Of a stretch of 64,000 nt of DNA, positions 7,918 to 17,300 are shown piece by piece; the first letter of the stretch is position 1; the number at the start of each line of letters is the position of its first letter. The position numbers and the translations under genes were made by a program. Origin of the DNA: G963668655 sp963668655 (GTDB lineage: Bacteria; Myxococcota_A; SURF-8); contig CAXXPQ010000005.1 of NCBI GenBank assembly GCA_963668655.2, forward strand, positions 62,001 through 126,000, in the 5' to 3' direction. The notes below the pieces were generated by a model. It made no database searches and was not told the origin of the DNA. It saw only the letters and a program-made list of their open reading frames with translations.

Positions 7918-10323
7918 CTATTTCCGTCCGTTTTCCTCTTCTCCGCGCAAGGGCATATCGGCCGAGCGCAAAGCCTCCACCAGTTTCGTGCGGGTTTCGG
8001 CGATTTCTTCCGAATCCAGCGTGCGATCGTTCGCCCCGAAAACCAGATGGTACGTCACGGCCTTTTTGTCTTCCGGGATTTTTTCGCCTTCGTAAAGATA
8101 CAAAAAGGAAAGATCCACCAGCCGTTTTTTTCCGGCCTTGCGAATCACGTCCTCTATCTCCGCCACCGGACGCTTTTTATCCACAACCACCGTGATTTCG
8201 ATGGGATTGACGGGATAGCGCCGGATGGGTTCGAACGCCGTATCGGGTCGGGGAAGGTCGAAGAGTTTGTCCTGATCCAGGTCGAACAAGGCGGCCCGCT
8301 TGCGGATTCCGAAGCGATCGGCGACCATCGGATGCAATTCCGCCAGTATTCCGATGGGTTTGCCGTAGGCCGTAACCCCGGCGGAACGTCCGGGATGCCC
8401 CCAAGGCGGAGCCGGAACCGGATCGAACGAAAAACTCTTGATTCCGAGAAGCGTCAGGAAATCCCGAAGGGCTCCTTTGGCGTTGAGAAAGGGCGTCTCG
8501 CTTTCATTGAAAACCGCTCCCGCGATCCGCCGTTTCTCCGTGGCGAGTTCCGGGTCGGTTCGATTCTCCTTCAAGTAAGCGCGACCCAACTCCACCATGC
8601 GAAATGTGTCGAAATTCTTCTGATTTCCGGCGACGAACTCGATCATACCCGGGATCAGGTCCGTGCGCATGCGATCCGCTTCCACCGATAGAGGATTGCG
8701 CAGACGCAGTCCGGGTTCCGGATCCAGCCCGCATTTTCGCATGGTTTCCTCGTTGGTGAAGGAGTAGTTCATCACCTCGTCGAAACCGAGGATTTTGCAA
8801 AAAATGTCCCGGATTTTCCATTCGAAACGGCGAAGTTCATTGTGCATGGGAGGATCGGAAAACACCAAGGGCGGCGTGGGAGCAATGTTGTCGTAACCGT
8901 ACACGCGGCCGATTTCCTCGATGATGTCGGCCTTGATGGTCACGTCCCGGGTGGCGCGGTAGGAGGGCACCTGGATATTCATTCCCTGGTTGCCCACCAT
9001 CTCCACACGAAAGTCCAGGCTACGCAGAATTTTCAGGATGGTCGCTTCCGGCAGGCGTTCGCCCAGGCGGCTGTGAATATGCTCGAAATCGATGGAAATC
9101 GTCACCGGTCGGGGAGGATCCGGCCAGGAGTCCAGGAAGGGAGAAATCACCTTCGCCTCCGGGCAGGTCAGGCGGATCAGTTCCACCGCGCGGATGATGG
9201 AAGGCCGCGTGTTCTCCGGATCCTGGCCTTTCTCGAAGCGGATGGCGGAATCCGTACGTAATTGCAGGCGATTGGCCGTGCGCCGGATGGTGGCCGGATG
9301 GAAGTTCGCCGATTCCAGCACGATGCAGCGGGTGTCGTCCACCACGCTGCTGTTCAATCCGCCCATGACGCCGCCCAGGGCCACGGCCCGCTTTGCGTCG
9401 GCAATCACGATGTCGCTTTCTCCCAGAACGTGTTCCTGCTCGTCCAGGGTAGTGAAAGGCTCTCCTTCATCGGCGCGTCGAATGACGATGGTGTCGCCTT
9501 CGATCTGGCGGCGGTCGAAGGCGTGCATGGGCTGGCCGTACTCCATCATGACGTAGTTGGTCACGTCCACCAGGTTGTTGATGGGCCGCAGGCCCACCGC
9601 GCGGAGCCGCTGCTGGAGCCATTCCGGCGAGGGTTTCACCGCCACGTTGTCCACCACGAGGGCGGAGTATCGGGGGCAGAGATCCTCGGCCCGGTTTTCG
9701 ATTTTCAGCGAGTCGGAGGCGTCCGGCGCGTTCAAAAGCGACTCGTCCCGCTCCACGATCATGGGCTTTTCGAAAATCGCGCCGATTTCCCGGGCGAAGC
9801 CGATATGTCCCCACAGATCGGGACGGTGGGTGAGGGATTTGTTGTCGATTTCCAGAACGATGTCCGGATCACCGAAGATCTTGTTCAAGGGCGTTCCCTT
9901 GGGGATGTCGTCCGGAAGTACGAGAATGCCCTCGTGATCGTCGGAAAGCCCCAGTTCGTCTTCCGCGCAGATCATACCTTCGGAACGCACGCCCCGGATG
10001 GTGGAGGCCTTCAACTTTCCTCCGGGAAGTTCGGTTCCGGTCCGGGCCAGGGCGACAAGCTGGCCCTCGGCCACGTTCGGCGCGCCACAGACAACGGAAA
10101 GCGCTCCCATGCCGTAATCCACTTCCACCAGGCGCAGTTTATCCGCGTTGGGATGCGGTTCCACTTTCGTTACGCGGGCGGCCACGACCTGGGGGAAATG
10201 TTTGCCGATCTGTTCCACTTCTTCCACTTCCGCCGTGGTCATGGTCACGCGGTCCAGGTAAACGGCCGGATCGATGTCGTCCAGGGGGACGTAATCCTTC
10301 ATCCAGTTGATCGATATTTTCAC
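7918..10323 (-). CDS. pheT: Phenylalanyl-tRNA synthetase beta subunit
   Basis: An 801-residue protein of typical PheT length, starting MKISINWMKDYVPL. A tRNA-binding EMAP/OB domain follows (VVAARVTKVEPHPNADKLR, residues about 48-150). Next come B3/B4 editing and B5 domains, with GVMGG and later MNYSFTNEETMRK segments. At the C-terminus is the FDX-ACB anticodon-binding domain (PVNPIEITVVVDKKRPVAEI to the end). With PheS it forms the alpha2-beta2 enzyme that charges tRNA-Phe in the cytoplasm, and this subunit edits mischarged Tyr. It lies 39 bases after pheS, as in most bacteria. Identity is secure. Confidence 0.97.
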   Translation of the reverse strand: MKISINWMKDYVPLDDIDPAVYLDRVTMTTAEVEEVEQIGKHFPQVVAARVTKVEPHPNADKLRLVEVDYGMGALSVVCGAPNVAEGQLVALARTGTELPGGKLKASTIRGVRSEGMICAEDELGLSDDHEGILVLPDDIPKGTPLNKIFGDPDIVLEIDNKSLTHRPDLWGHIGFAREIGAIFEKPMIVERDESLLNAPDASDSLKIENRAEDLCPRYSALVVDNVAVKPSPEWLQQRLRAVGLRPINNLVDVTNYVMMEYGQPMHAFDRRQIEGDTIVIRRADEGEPFTTLDEQEHVLGESDIVIADAKRAVALGGVMGGLNSSVVDDTRCIVLESANFHPATIRRTANRLQLRTDSAIRFEKGQDPENTRPSIIRAVELIRLTCPEAKVISPFLDSWPDPPRPVTISIDFEHIHSRLGERLPEATILKILRSLDFRVEMVGNQGMNIQVPSYRATRDVTIKADIIEEIGRVYGYDNIAPTPPLVFSDPPMHNELRRFEWKIRDIFCKILGFDEVMNYSFTNEETMRKCGLDPEPGLRLRNPLSVEADRMRTDLIPGMIEFVAGNQKNFDTFRMVELGRAYLKENRTDPELATEKRRIAGAVFNESETPFLNAKGALRDFLTLLGIKSFSFDPVPAPPWGHPGRSAGVTAYGKPIGILAELHPMVADRFGIRKRAALFDLDQDKLFDLPRPDTAFEPIRRYPVNPIEITVVVDKKRPVAEIEDVIRKAGKKRLVDLSFLYLYEGEKIPEDKKAVTYHLVFGANDRTLDSEEIAETRTKLVEALRSADMPLRGEEENGRK

Positions 10324-10362
10324 GCTTCACTCCCGTTCGAGATGAAAAGAGTTGTCCATGCT

Positions 10363-11382
10363 TCAGAACTGTCGCATGACCCGCAGGTCGCCGGAAAGAA
10401 GATGCCGGATGTCGTCGATCCCGTAGCGCATCATCACCAGGCGGGTGAGTCCGAGGCCGAAGGCGAAACCGGAATAGGTTTCCGGATCGATCTGGGCCAT
10501 GGAAAGCACGTTGGGATGCACCAGGCCGCAAGGCAGAAGCTCCACCCAGCCCGTGTGTTTGCAGACCGAACAGCCCTTTCCGCCGCAGATCAGGCAGTGG
10601 ATGTCCAGTTCGAAGCCCGGCTCCACGAAGGGGAAATAGCCCGGCCGCAGGCGAATGCGGACATCCTTTCGGAAGATTTCCTTCAGAAGCGACTTCATGA
10701 AGTGGATCAGGTGCGCCACGGAGATGTTACGGTCCACCATCAGACCTTCCATCTGCCAGAAGGTGTTTTCGTGGCTGGCGTCGGTGGCCTCGTAGCGGAA
10801 CACGCGTCCCGGCGCGATCAGGCGCAGGGGAGGGCGCAACTGGGCCATGCCGCGCACCTGGATGCAGGAAGTGTGCGTGCGCAGAAGGTTGCCGTCCTCC
10901 GTCCAGAAGGTGTCCTGCATGTCCCGGGCGGGATGGTCGGAGGGGATGTTCAGGGCCTCGAAGTTGTTGTAGTCCGTCTCCACCTCGGGACCGTCCAGGA
11001 TGGCGAATCCCATGGAGGTAAAGATCTCCTCCAGTTCCCGCTGGACTTGAAGCGTCGGGTGGATGTGGCCCACAGTCGCCGCGTATCCGGGCAGAGTGAT
11101 GTCGATCCACTCCGTTTCCGCGATTTCGTCGAAGCGGCTTTCGTCCAGTTCCTTGTCGCGTCCCGACGCGGCGTCCTCGACTTCCTTCTTGGCGACGTTC
11201 AGCAGGCTGCCGATCTCCCGACGCTGATCCTTGTCGATCTTGCCCATCTGTTTCATCAGCAGGGTCAGTTCGCCTTTCTTGCCCAGGAAACGGACCCGGC
11301 AGTTCTGGACGCTTTCCTTGTCCGGACTGGCGGCGATGGCCGCGAACGCTTCGTCACGAATTTTCTGGATGCTTTCCTTCAT
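10363..11382 (-). CDS. pheS: Phenylalanyl-tRNA synthetase alpha subunit
   Basis: A 339-residue class II synthetase subunit. Helical N-terminal arm (MKESIQKIRDEAF), then catalytic motifs: GPEVETDYNNFEALNIP, the HTSCIQVR motif 2 strand, a Cys cluster CLICGGKGCSVCKHTGW typical of many PheS proteins, and motif 3 FGLGLTRLVMMRYG. The frame stays open 22 codons further upstream, but that would overlap the polA stop. The ATG at 11382 has GGAAA upstream and gives the family's usual length, so I use it. It is 28 bases after polA and 39 before pheT, in the same operon. Confidence 0.96.
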   Translation of the reverse strand: MKESIQKIRDEAFAAIAASPDKESVQNCRVRFLGKKGELTLLMKQMGKIDKDQRREIGSLLNVAKKEVEDAASGRDKELDESRFDEIAETEWIDITLPGYAATVGHIHPTLQVQRELEEIFTSMGFAILDGPEVETDYNNFEALNIPSDHPARDMQDTFWTEDGNLLRTHTSCIQVRGMAQLRPPLRLIAPGRVFRYEATDASHENTFWQMEGLMVDRNISVAHLIHFMKSLLKEIFRKDVRIRLRPGYFPFVEPGFELDIHCLICGGKGCSVCKHTGWVELLPCGLVHPNVLSMAQIDPETYSGFAFGLGLTRLVMMRYGIDDIRHLLSGDLRVMRQF

Positions 11383-11410
11383 GGATTTCCGCTTTCCGGT
11401 GTTGTTGTCG

Positions 11411-14110
11411 TCAATGCGCTTCGTCCCAGTTTTTTCCAACGCCGACATCCACTTTAAGAGGAACGGTCAGATCGGCGGCGCCTTCCATTTCCCGAACGAC
11501 GAAACTCTTCAATTCCTCGATTTCGGTTTCCGGAGCCTCGAAGATCAGTTCGTCGTGAACCTGCAAAAGCATGCGGGCTTTGGGAAAGGCGTCTTTCAGT
11601 TTGCCGTGTATGGCGATCATGGCTTTTTTGATGATATCGGCGGCGCTGCCCTGGATGGGGGCGTTGATGGCCAGCCGTTCGCTGTAGTTGCGGACGGAAG
11701 CGTTGGGGGAATCGATGTCCCGCAAAGGAATCCGGCGGCCGAAGAGGGTGAAGACCTGCTTTTCGATTCGTCCGCGTTCCTGCTGCGAATCGATGTACGC
11801 CCGCACACCCGCGTATCTCTCGAAGTAGCGTTCGATGATCTTGGCTGCTTCCCCCCGTCCGATGCCCAGCGATTCCGAAAGTCCGTAGGCCGTCTGTCCG
11901 TAAACGATGCCGAAATTGACGGCCTTGGCTTTCCGGCGCATATCCCGGTCCACAAAGGCCGCCATGGTGTCGAAGACCTCGGCGGCGGTGCGGGTGTGGA
12001 TGTCCTCGCCTTTCTCGAAGGAGTCGATCAGGATGGGATCCTCCGCCATGTGCGCCAGGATGCGTAGTTCCACCTGGGAATAATCCGCCGCAAGCAACAG
12101 GTTTCCTTCTTCCGGGACGAACGCTTTCCGGATCATTCGGCCTGCTTCCGTCCGCACCGGGATGTTCTGCAAGTTTGGATTGGAGGAAGACAGGCGGCCG
12201 GTAAGCGTGACGGTCTGGTTGAACGACGTGTGAATCCGGTCGGTTTCCGGGTTTATCTGCCGCAAAAGCGCATCCGTATAGGTGGAGCGCAGCTTGGCGG
12301 CCTGGCGGTATTCCAGAACTTTTTCCGGCAGCGGGTGTCGGACCGAAAGCTTCGTCAGCACGGAGGAATCGGTGGAATAGCCCGTCTTGGTTTTTCTCCC
12401 CTGGGGAAGCGCGAGCTTTTCAAAGAGAATCGCGCCCAGTTGCTGGGTGGAATTGATGTTGAAGGACTCGCCCGCCAGTTCGAAAATCTCCGCTTCCATG
12501 CTTGCCAGAAGCGCGTCGAAGGCGGCCGTCATGGCTTCCAGCGACGCGCGATCCAGGCGGAAGCCGTTCCGCTCCATCCGCGCGAGAACCGGAACCAGGG
12601 GCCGCTCCAGCGTTTGATACAATCGCCAGAGATCGTCCGCTTCCACCTTGGACTTGAGGATCGTGTACAGTTGGAACGTGGCGTCGGCGTCTTCCGCCGC
12701 GTAGCGCGTGGCGCTGTCCAGATCCACCTGATCGAAGGATAACTGGTCCTTGCCTTTTCCCGCCACCTCCTGAAAGGAAATCATGTCGTGGTTCAAGTAT
12801 TCCTTGGCTAAAGCGTCCAGTCCGTGGCCGCGCCGGGCGGGATCGAGAACGTAGGACAGCAGCATGGTGTCGTCCACCATTCCGGCGACACGTACGTCCT
12901 CCGTTTCCAATACGGCCAGATCGAATTTGGCGTTCTGCATCACCCAGCGTCGGCCGGGATCCTCGAAGATGGGGCGTAACAACCGCAACGTTTCCGCCTT
13001 GTCCAACTGCCGTTTCGCCCCGGCGTCATGGGAAAGGGGCAGATAGCACGCCTTCCCCGTTCTTGTGGAAAAGGACATCCCCACCAATCCGTCCGGCTGG
13101 AGAGCGTCGCAGGACTTCGTTTCCGTATCGAAAGCGATGATCTCCGCGCGCCGGAGTTCTGCGATCAGATCCTCCAAGGTTTCCGGCGTGTCGATTCGTT
13201 GATAGGTTTCCCGGTCCAGGACCGACACGCGTTCCGAAACGCTCAAGGATTCCAAAAGCTTCTGGAACTCCAGTTTCTCGAAAAGCGGTGCGAGTCGCTT
13301 GGGATCGGGCGGTTCGAGTTTGGCGTCTTCAAGATCGAATGCAATGGGAGCGTCCCGGCGGATGGTGACGAGCTTTTTCGAGAGCCGCGCCTGTTCCGTG
13401 TTCTCTCGCAGGTTTTCCTGGCGTTTCTTGCCTTTAACGCTGTCGATGTTTTCCAGCACGGACTCCATGGAGCCGAATTCCTGAATCAATCCGGCGGCGG
13501 TTTTCGGCCCGACGCCCGGAACGCCGGGCACGTTGTCGCTGCTGTCTCCGGCCAACCCGAGCCAATCGACGATGTTTTCCGGAGAAACGCCGAATTTCTC
13601 CCGCACCCCGGCTGGCCCAAGAGTGAACCATTCATCCTTGCGGTTCGTGTTCAGAATCGTGACGTTCTCGTTCACCAACTGGGCCATGTCCTTGTCGGAC
13701 GTGACGATAACCACGCGGTATCCCTCGTTTTCGAAACGCCGCGCCAGAGTTCCGATCACGTCATCCGCTTCGAAATTCTCCAGTTCCAGAGCGGGCAGTC
13801 CGAAGGCTTGGACGACTTCCCGCACCAGCGGAAACTGGGGGATCAGATCCTCGGGGGGAGGGGGGCGGTTCGCCTTGTATTCCGGATAAATCTCGTTTCG
13901 GAACGAACGTCTGGAAACGTCGAAGACCGGAACGAGATGCGTGGGAGCCTGTTCTTGAATCAACTTCAGAAGCATGCGCGTAAAGCCGTAGACGGCGTTG
14001 GTCGGCAAGCCCTCGCGCGTGGTCAAGGAGGCTTTGATTCCGAAGTAAGCTCGGAAAATATACCCCGAGGCATCCAGGATGTGGATCGTTTCGCCGTTTT
14101 TCGCCGTCAT
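11411..14110 (-). CDS. polA: DNA polymerase I
   Basis: An 899-residue full-length family A polymerase with all three activities. The 5'-nuclease domain (residues 1-290) has ILDASGYIFRAYFG, FEADDVIGTLA, TSDKDMAQLV and the helix-hairpin-helix GVPGVGPKTA. The 3'-5' proofreading domain (about 310-500) keeps the DEDDy residues in FDTETKS, MQNAKFDLA and YAAEDADATF. The polymerase domain shows motif A LLAADYSQVELRIL, motif B KAVNFGIVYGQTAYGL and motif C LLQVHDELIFE. It acts in Okazaki fragment processing and repair. It is the first gene of the minus-strand run, and a terminator of the preceding CoA-transferase lies just upstream at 14231-14254. Confidence 0.98.
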   Translation of the reverse strand: MTAKNGETIHILDASGYIFRAYFGIKASLTTREGLPTNAVYGFTRMLLKLIQEQAPTHLVPVFDVSRRSFRNEIYPEYKANRPPPPEDLIPQFPLVREVVQAFGLPALELENFEADDVIGTLARRFENEGYRVVIVTSDKDMAQLVNENVTILNTNRKDEWFTLGPAGVREKFGVSPENIVDWLGLAGDSSDNVPGVPGVGPKTAAGLIQEFGSMESVLENIDSVKGKKRQENLRENTEQARLSKKLVTIRRDAPIAFDLEDAKLEPPDPKRLAPLFEKLEFQKLLESLSVSERVSVLDRETYQRIDTPETLEDLIAELRRAEIIAFDTETKSCDALQPDGLVGMSFSTRTGKACYLPLSHDAGAKRQLDKAETLRLLRPIFEDPGRRWVMQNAKFDLAVLETEDVRVAGMVDDTMLLSYVLDPARRGHGLDALAKEYLNHDMISFQEVAGKGKDQLSFDQVDLDSATRYAAEDADATFQLYTILKSKVEADDLWRLYQTLERPLVPVLARMERNGFRLDRASLEAMTAAFDALLASMEAEIFELAGESFNINSTQQLGAILFEKLALPQGRKTKTGYSTDSSVLTKLSVRHPLPEKVLEYRQAAKLRSTYTDALLRQINPETDRIHTSFNQTVTLTGRLSSSNPNLQNIPVRTEAGRMIRKAFVPEEGNLLLAADYSQVELRILAHMAEDPILIDSFEKGEDIHTRTAAEVFDTMAAFVDRDMRRKAKAVNFGIVYGQTAYGLSESLGIGRGEAAKIIERYFERYAGVRAYIDSQQERGRIEKQVFTLFGRRIPLRDIDSPNASVRNYSERLAINAPIQGSAADIIKKAMIAIHGKLKDAFPKARMLLQVHDELIFEAPETEIEELKSFVVREMEGAADLTVPLKVDVGVGKNWDEAH

Positions 14111-14230
14111 GATTGAATGGGCCTGCCCTGAAGAACCGAAAAAAGAAACAATGAAGGATTCTAAGATCCGTGGAAGAGAAAATCAAGTCTTTCCAGCCCA
14201 TTATTTCCGACCGGAAGGATGGGAAATGAA

Positions 14231-14254
14231 AAAAGCCGGATTGAACCGGCTTTT
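14231..14254 (-). terminator. Rho-independent terminator of the CoA-transferase gene
   Basis: Perfect 9-bp stem AAAAGCCGG/CCGGCTTTT around a 6-base loop. On the minus strand it is followed by TT CATTT. It sits 31 bases past the stop of the CoA-transferase gene and before polA, separating the two transcription units. Confidence 0.8.
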
Positions 14255-14285
14255 CTCCGAAGAACCAATCTCGAATGGCAGGGCG

Positions 14286-15932
14286 TCAGATGTTTACCCG
14301 AAACAGACGACGAGCCTCGGAAGCCAGATGGTCGCGGAACCTGGGATCCGCGATGCCGATCAACTCACGGATGAAATTCGATTGGCTGCGCCCCGAAACC
14401 CGCGCCACGCCGTGTTCGGTGGCGATGAAGAAACGCGCGCCCGCGCGACCTCCCATCAGGTCCGGACCGATGTGGCTGATGACCGTCCCGGAAGGCATGA
14501 AGGGGAAGATGGAACTGGCCAGTTTTCCATCCGGGGTGCGATGGGTAGATTTAAGGCAGAGATATCCCACGCCGCCGTTGGCCAGGCCGCGGAAGATCGT
14601 CGCGCCGCCGCCCACGCCGGAATGATGATTCTCGTAACGTCCGCCGGAGTTCACGTGCCCGTGGAAATCGACGGCCAGGCAGTTGTTGATGCCCAGACCG
14701 CGATGGAATCCTTCCGATATGACGACTCGCGAGGCGGCGGATACGATCACATTGGGGTTGTTGTCCAGTTTTTTGTAGAAATCGCTGTTTTCTTCCGCAA
14801 CCGTAAAGGTGCAGACCATTTTGCCATCGAGTTCGGTGCGGGTGCCGTCCGATTCGATGAAGTGAGATCCGGCGATCTTTCCGGCCTCGAAAAGATCCAG
14901 GGTGAAGGGCTCCATCATTTCCGTATAGCTGCGCCCCGTCCAACTGGAGTCTTTCAGTCCCCGGATGGCCAGAACGCCCGTGCTGCCGAAGCCCACCTGG
15001 ATGGCCCGACCATACGTGAAATGTCGATTCAACTCGATGTGATTGACTACGTGCTCCGCAATGGTCTGTTCGACTTTGGTCGGGTTCTTGAAGCTATCCG
15101 GGGGCAGGGAGGGAATTTTCCCCTCGTCCAAGACGACGAACAGTTTTCCGGCCTTGGCCAGCGGTTCGAACTGTTTGATATTCGTGGTGTTGGGAGCGTC
15201 CTTGTAACCGATGGTGAAAGGATAATGAGGATTCACGTAGAGCAGCAGATTCACGTCCCCGTTGGCAAGAACCTTTTCAATGATTTCCTGGTTGGCGCCG
15301 TTGGCGGGGCCGTTGCTCATGTTGCCGTCTTTGTCCGGCGGAGTCATAACCGTGATGAATGTATTCACGATGGGACCGGTGTCCGGATCGTATCCCATGG
15401 AGTCCACCGCGTCGGGAAAGTGGATGGACTGCATATCCGTGATGCCCATCCGGGTGGTGTTGCGGCCGACGTATTCCGGAAACAGCGTGCGCGTGATGGC
15501 GTTGGGCGGAATGACGATATTCGTCGCTCCTCCGATAAACGGCGACGTCAGGGTGATCTTGCGTTCGCGCATCTCTTCATAGTGACCGATCAGGCGCTTC
15601 AGGCCCTCGATTTTCTTGGTCGCCATGTTGATTTTCTTTTTCAGACCCCCGAAAAGGCTCGACCCTCCGATGGAGTCCTCGAACAGTCCCCGGCTGGTCA
15701 GGGCATCGCCCACACAGATTTTGTGCGGCGCCATGAAGAGCGCCTGCCGGATGTTCAGATCCCGAATATCTTCCGTCTGAATGTAATCCCACAGAGTTTC
15801 GTAAAACGTATGGGGTTCGCTGGTGGCGAAGCCGGAAGCGACGACCCAGCCGCTTTTTACGGTCTGCTTCAAGGCATCTTCGTTCGAGAAGATGCGGTCC
15901 TTGAAAAATTTTGGGAATTCATAACCTGTCAT
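14286..15932 (-). CDS. Acetyl-CoA hydrolase / CoA-transferase family protein
   Basis: A 548-residue family I CoA-transferase of the acetyl-CoA hydrolase/4-hydroxybutyrate CoA-transferase group. N-terminal half: VVASGFATSEPHTFYETL and PPDKDGNMSNGPANG. C-terminal half: GRAIQVGFGSTGVLAIRG, then SYTEMM, where Glu338 aligns with the catalytic Glu of HTEMF in the family, and SGVGGGATIFRGLANGG. Such enzymes move CoA between acetyl-CoA or succinyl-CoA and carboxylates such as acetate, butyrate or propionate. It is somewhat longer than the usual 430-500 residues because of an insert at about 85-130 (LKKKINMATKKIEGLKRL). AAGGAG lies eight bases before the ATG. It is divergent from malic enzyme, fitting organic-acid metabolism. 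The exact acid is unknown. Confidence 0.88.
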   Translation of the reverse strand: MTGYEFPKFFKDRIFSNEDALKQTVKSGWVVASGFATSEPHTFYETLWDYIQTEDIRDLNIRQALFMAPHKICVGDALTSRGLFEDSIGGSSLFGGLKKKINMATKKIEGLKRLIGHYEEMRERKITLTSPFIGGATNIVIPPNAITRTLFPEYVGRNTTRMGITDMQSIHFPDAVDSMGYDPDTGPIVNTFITVMTPPDKDGNMSNGPANGANQEIIEKVLANGDVNLLLYVNPHYPFTIGYKDAPNTTNIKQFEPLAKAGKLFVVLDEGKIPSLPPDSFKNPTKVEQTIAEHVVNHIELNRHFTYGRAIQVGFGSTGVLAIRGLKDSSWTGRSYTEMMEPFTLDLFEAGKIAGSHFIESDGTRTELDGKMVCTFTVAEENSDFYKKLDNNPNVIVSAASRVVISEGFHRGLGINNCLAVDFHGHVNSGGRYENHHSGVGGGATIFRGLANGGVGYLCLKSTHRTPDGKLASSIFPFMPSGTVISHIGPDLMGGRAGARFFIATEHGVARVSGRSQSNFIRELIGIADPRFRDHLASEARRLFRVNI

Positions 15933-16029
15933 TATGAGTCTCCTTGCTTGTGCGTGTACGGTTCCACTTCAATGTCAACAGATTCAACTCTGACGCATCG
16001 CAGCGAACTATAAACATATTCCGGTCTTC

Positions 16030-16057
16030 TTGACAAATTTTTCTTGGCCTTTATTCT
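16030..16057 (+). promoter_or_regulatory. Sigma-70-type promoter for malic enzyme
   Basis: TTGACA at 16030-16035 and TATTCT at 16052-16057, separated by 16 bases, about 40 bases before the GTG start. The -35 is perfect and the -10 matches 4 of 6 positions. Confidence 0.55.
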
Positions 16058-16096
16058 ACTTTCCCTGTCCTTGGGGGGAAACAAGGAGTACGACCC

Positions 16097-17281
16097 GTGA
16101 AAGATAAAATCGACCACGAAAATTTCGGAAAGCTGTGTTGTGAACAGAGAAAGCGCCTGGGCGGCGGGATCCTTCAGGTTCTTCCCAAAGAACCGATTCT
16201 GACCGAACAGGATCTTTCCACGGCCTACACTCCCGGGGTGGCCGAACCCTGCCTGCGAATCGCCCGGCATCCGGAGGATGCTTATCGTTTGACCTTCAAG
16301 GCCAATAGCGTGGCCGTGATCTCGGACGGAACTGCGGTTCTCGGCCTGGGGAATATCGGTCCGGCCGCCGCACTTCCGGTTATGGAAGGGAAGGCGGTGC
16401 TTTTCAAGACCTTTGCCAACATCGACGCCGTTCCCCTGGTGCTGGACACCACGGATGTGGACGAACTGGAGCGCACGGTTCGCTTGTTGTCGCCCACCTT
16501 CGGAGGGATCAACCTGGAGGATATTTCCGCGCCACGTTGCGTGGAACTGGTGGAGCGTCTTCAGGATCTGCCCATTCCCGTATTTCACGACGATCAGGAC
16601 GGAACCGCCATCGTGACCCTGGCGGCGCTTCACAATGCCTTGCGCCTGACGCGCAAGCACATGCCGGAACTCAAAGTGGTCATCAACGGCGCCGGAGCGG
16701 CCGGTTACGCCATCGCCAAGATGCTTACGCGCCAGTTCGAACCTCCTCGGGAAGTGATTGTATGCGACAGCAAGGGCATTTTGACCGGGGATCGGGCCAA
16801 TGTTTACCACAAGAAGGCCATTCTGGAGATGCCGAACGTACGGTCCGAAAAAGGCGACCTGAACGACGCCATGGCTGAGGCGGATGTCTTTATCGGTGTC
16901 TCGAAAGGCAATGTAGTCTCGAAGGATATGGTCCGGCGTATGAACCGCGAACCGATTCTCTTCGCCCTGGCCAATCCGCAGCCGGAAATCCTTCCGGACG
17001 ACGCCTTTGCCGCCGGAGCGGCCATCGTGGGAACCGGACGAAGCGATTATCCCAATCAGATCAACAATGTGCTGGCATTCCCGGGCCTTTTCCGGGGCGC
17101 CCTGGACATTCGAGCCCATTCAATCACTCCGGAAATGATGCTCGCCGCCGCCCGGACCCTGGCCGGATTGGTGATTCGCCCCAACCGTAACGAGATCCTC
17201 CCGAAAACCATGGGCCGACCGATCGCGAAGGCCGTGGCTGCCGCCGTGGCGGAGGAATGGTTGAAGAGCGGGACGGAATAG
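16097..17281 (+). CDS. Malic enzyme (NAD(P)-dependent malate dehydrogenase, decarboxylating)
   Basis: A 394-residue short bacterial-type malic enzyme, which oxidatively decarboxylates malate to pyruvate. Seen: the catalytic Tyr segment STAYTPGVAEPC, the Lys segment GKAVLFKTFANIDAVPL, the metal-binding HDDQDGTAIV, and the nucleotide-binding loop VVINGAGAAGYAIAKML. No phosphotransacetylase domain is attached. Starts at GTG with AAGGAG (16083-16088) eight bases upstream and a TTGACA promoter before it. It is divergent from the CoA-transferase and converges 20 bases short of the next gene. Whether it prefers NAD or NADP cannot be read reliably here. Confidence 0.95.
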   Translation: MKDKIDHENFGKLCCEQRKRLGGGILQVLPKEPILTEQDLSTAYTPGVAEPCLRIARHPEDAYRLTFKANSVAVISDGTAVLGLGNIGPAAALPVMEGKAVLFKTFANIDAVPLVLDTTDVDELERTVRLLSPTFGGINLEDISAPRCVELVERLQDLPIPVFHDDQDGTAIVTLAALHNALRLTRKHMPELKVVINGAGAAGYAIAKMLTRQFEPPREVIVCDSKGILTGDRANVYHKKAILEMPNVRSEKGDLNDAMAEADVFIGVSKGNVVSKDMVRRMNREPILFALANPQPEILPDDAFAAGAAIVGTGRSDYPNQINNVLAFPGLFRGALDIRAHSITPEMMLAAARTLAGLVIRPNRNEILPKTMGRPIAKAVAAAVAEEWLKSGTE

Positions 17282-17300
17282 GGAAGGGGAATTCTGCGGG

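Noticed and set aside
15932..17119. Minus-strand open frame opposite malic enzyme, continuous with the CoA-transferase start region
   Set aside because: Malic enzyme on the plus strand is complete with promoter and ribosome site. The antisense frame matches nothing.
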